From Candidatus Heimdallarchaeota archaeon (GTDB lineage: Archaea > Asgardarchaeota > Heimdallarchaeia > Heimdallarchaeales > Heimdallarchaeaceae): a DNA stretch of 33,224 bases. Under the pieces are notes generated by a model, which did no database searches, was not told the DNA's origin, and was given only the letters and a program-made list of their open reading frames with translations. The translations under genes and the position numbers were made by a program. Below, one piece after another: positions 32,616 to 33,224 of this stretch. Each line of letters opens with the position of its first letter. Position 1 is the first letter of the stretch. Location of the stretch: positions 1 through 33,224 of the forward strand of contig BPTO01000016.1 of NCBI GenBank assembly GCA_023705985.1, in the 5' to 3' direction.

Positions 32616-33224
32616 ATGAATAAGGGAAAAATATACAATAATCTAGGCTTGATCTCAATTTTTCTCAATCTCATTAGTGTTATTCATGGTGTAATTTATC
32701 TTATATTTCCTAGCAACATTCACTATTGGAATTTTGCAGGAATTCTTTTTATGTTGACGATTTTACTTAACAGTGGAATAATCATCCATTATGGAAAATT
32801 GAATGTTCATACTTGTAAGAAAAGGAGGAGATTTAGAATTGCATCTTATGGATACTTCCTTTTCTTAATAATTGCCTATTTTATGCTCTTTTTTGCGAAT
32901 TTCATAGGATTTCATGCTGGATTTGGTCATAACTTCAGTGTAGGTCTTTTGATCACCTTGGGTTATTTTGGTGTTCTTCTTTATCCTATGTTACTGATAG
33001 TAACATTCATTTCCAAAAAGAAAAAGGATACTAAACCAGAAAAGGATTTATCTAAACGAGTAATAAGACAGCTGGTAATGACACTGAGAATAACTATAAT
33101 AGGTGGAAGTGGTATTGGTTTGGTACTTGGTATTATAAAAGATGTACCAGTACTCCCTTCTCTTAGGTACGGTCTTGTCTGGTTTAGTAGTCCTTTCGTT
33201 TTTAGAGATGAATGTCGTTATGAG
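32616..33224 (+). CDS. Polytopic membrane protein, 3' end outside window (not in ORF track)
   Basis: An open frame from ATG 32616 to the last base gives at least 203 residues (MNKGKIYNNLGLISIFLN...) with no stop, which explains its absence from the ORF track. At least five hydrophobic helices are visible (about 11-32, 40-56, 77-100, 106-130 and 155-170), separated by basic loops such as KKRRRFR and SKKKKD. A purine-rich AGGAAGGA precedes the ATG by about 8 nt. I do not recognise the family. Confidence 0.65.
   Translation, partial: MNKGKIYNNLGLISIFLNLISVIHGVIYLIFPSNIHYWNFAGILFMLTILLNSGIIIHYGKLNVHTCKKRRRFRIASYGYFLFLIIAYFMLFFANFIGFHAGFGHNFSVGLLITLGYFGVLLYPMLLIVTFISKKKKDTKPEKDLSKRVIRQLVMTLRITIIGGSGIGLVLGIIKDVPVLPSLRYGLVWFSSPFVFRDECRYE

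Noticed and set aside
1-33224. tRNA, rRNA or CRISPR loci
   Set aside because: Reading the intergenic regions showed no cloverleaf, rRNA-like or spaced-repeat sequence; a covariance-model scan was not possible here.

Overview
The window is visibly AT-rich archaeal chromosome. Several genes have a TATA-like box centred 26-28 nt upstream of the start codon, so their transcripts are probably leaderless. Three of these start with GTG or TTG. Gene content is also archaeal: an aIF2B/eIF2B-type protein, an AmrS-type radical SAM enzyme, an HgcAB-like fusion and a TumE-like toxin candidate. The large surface proteins (FG-GAP, NosD-type beta-helix, membrane-anchored propeller) and a 7TM protein with a longin/roadblock-like tail would fit an Asgard archaeon, perhaps Heimdallarchaeia-like. 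That placement is inference; no rRNA, tRNA or marker gene is present to settle it.

Layout. 1-6299 is the 3' part of a giant surface protein (over 2,090 residues, open at the left edge). 6317-8202 is a compact module of two unknown small genes and a small serine recombinase. It carries palindromes, a pentanucleotide repeat and a possible pair of flanking direct repeats. 8208-14197 holds mostly minus-strand housekeeping and membrane genes: aIF2B-like protein, NIPA/EamA-like transporter (+), MTA/SAH deaminase-like amidohydrolase, the 7TM protein, AmrS, and a coupled pair of tiny membrane proteins. One of that pair (40 aa) is missing from the ORF track. 14368-18038 is a plus-strand run: a SAM methyltransferase, then a tight cluster of a CpaM-like methyltransferase, an HgcAB-like corrinoid/ferredoxin fusion and a tandem GNAT protein. 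18055-24395 holds a CocE-type hydrolase, a candidate toxin-antitoxin pair, an ABC exporter pair, a CPBP protease and a small membrane protein. 24614-29412 is a surface-protein area: a beta-helix protein and a seven-repeat propeller protein, each with a decayed C-terminal relic of a paralogue just 5' of it, plus a broken Nudix-like gene. 29774-33224 has an alpha/beta hydrolase, an S9 peptidase and the start of a membrane protein that runs off the right edge.

The most interesting unit is 15259-17128. It pairs a methyltransferase with a membrane protein that joins an HgcA-like corrinoid domain to an HgcB-like ferredoxin. The cap-helix cysteine is kept but the rest of the mercury-methylation signature is changed. 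This suggests a corrinoid methyl-transfer system whose substrate is unknown.
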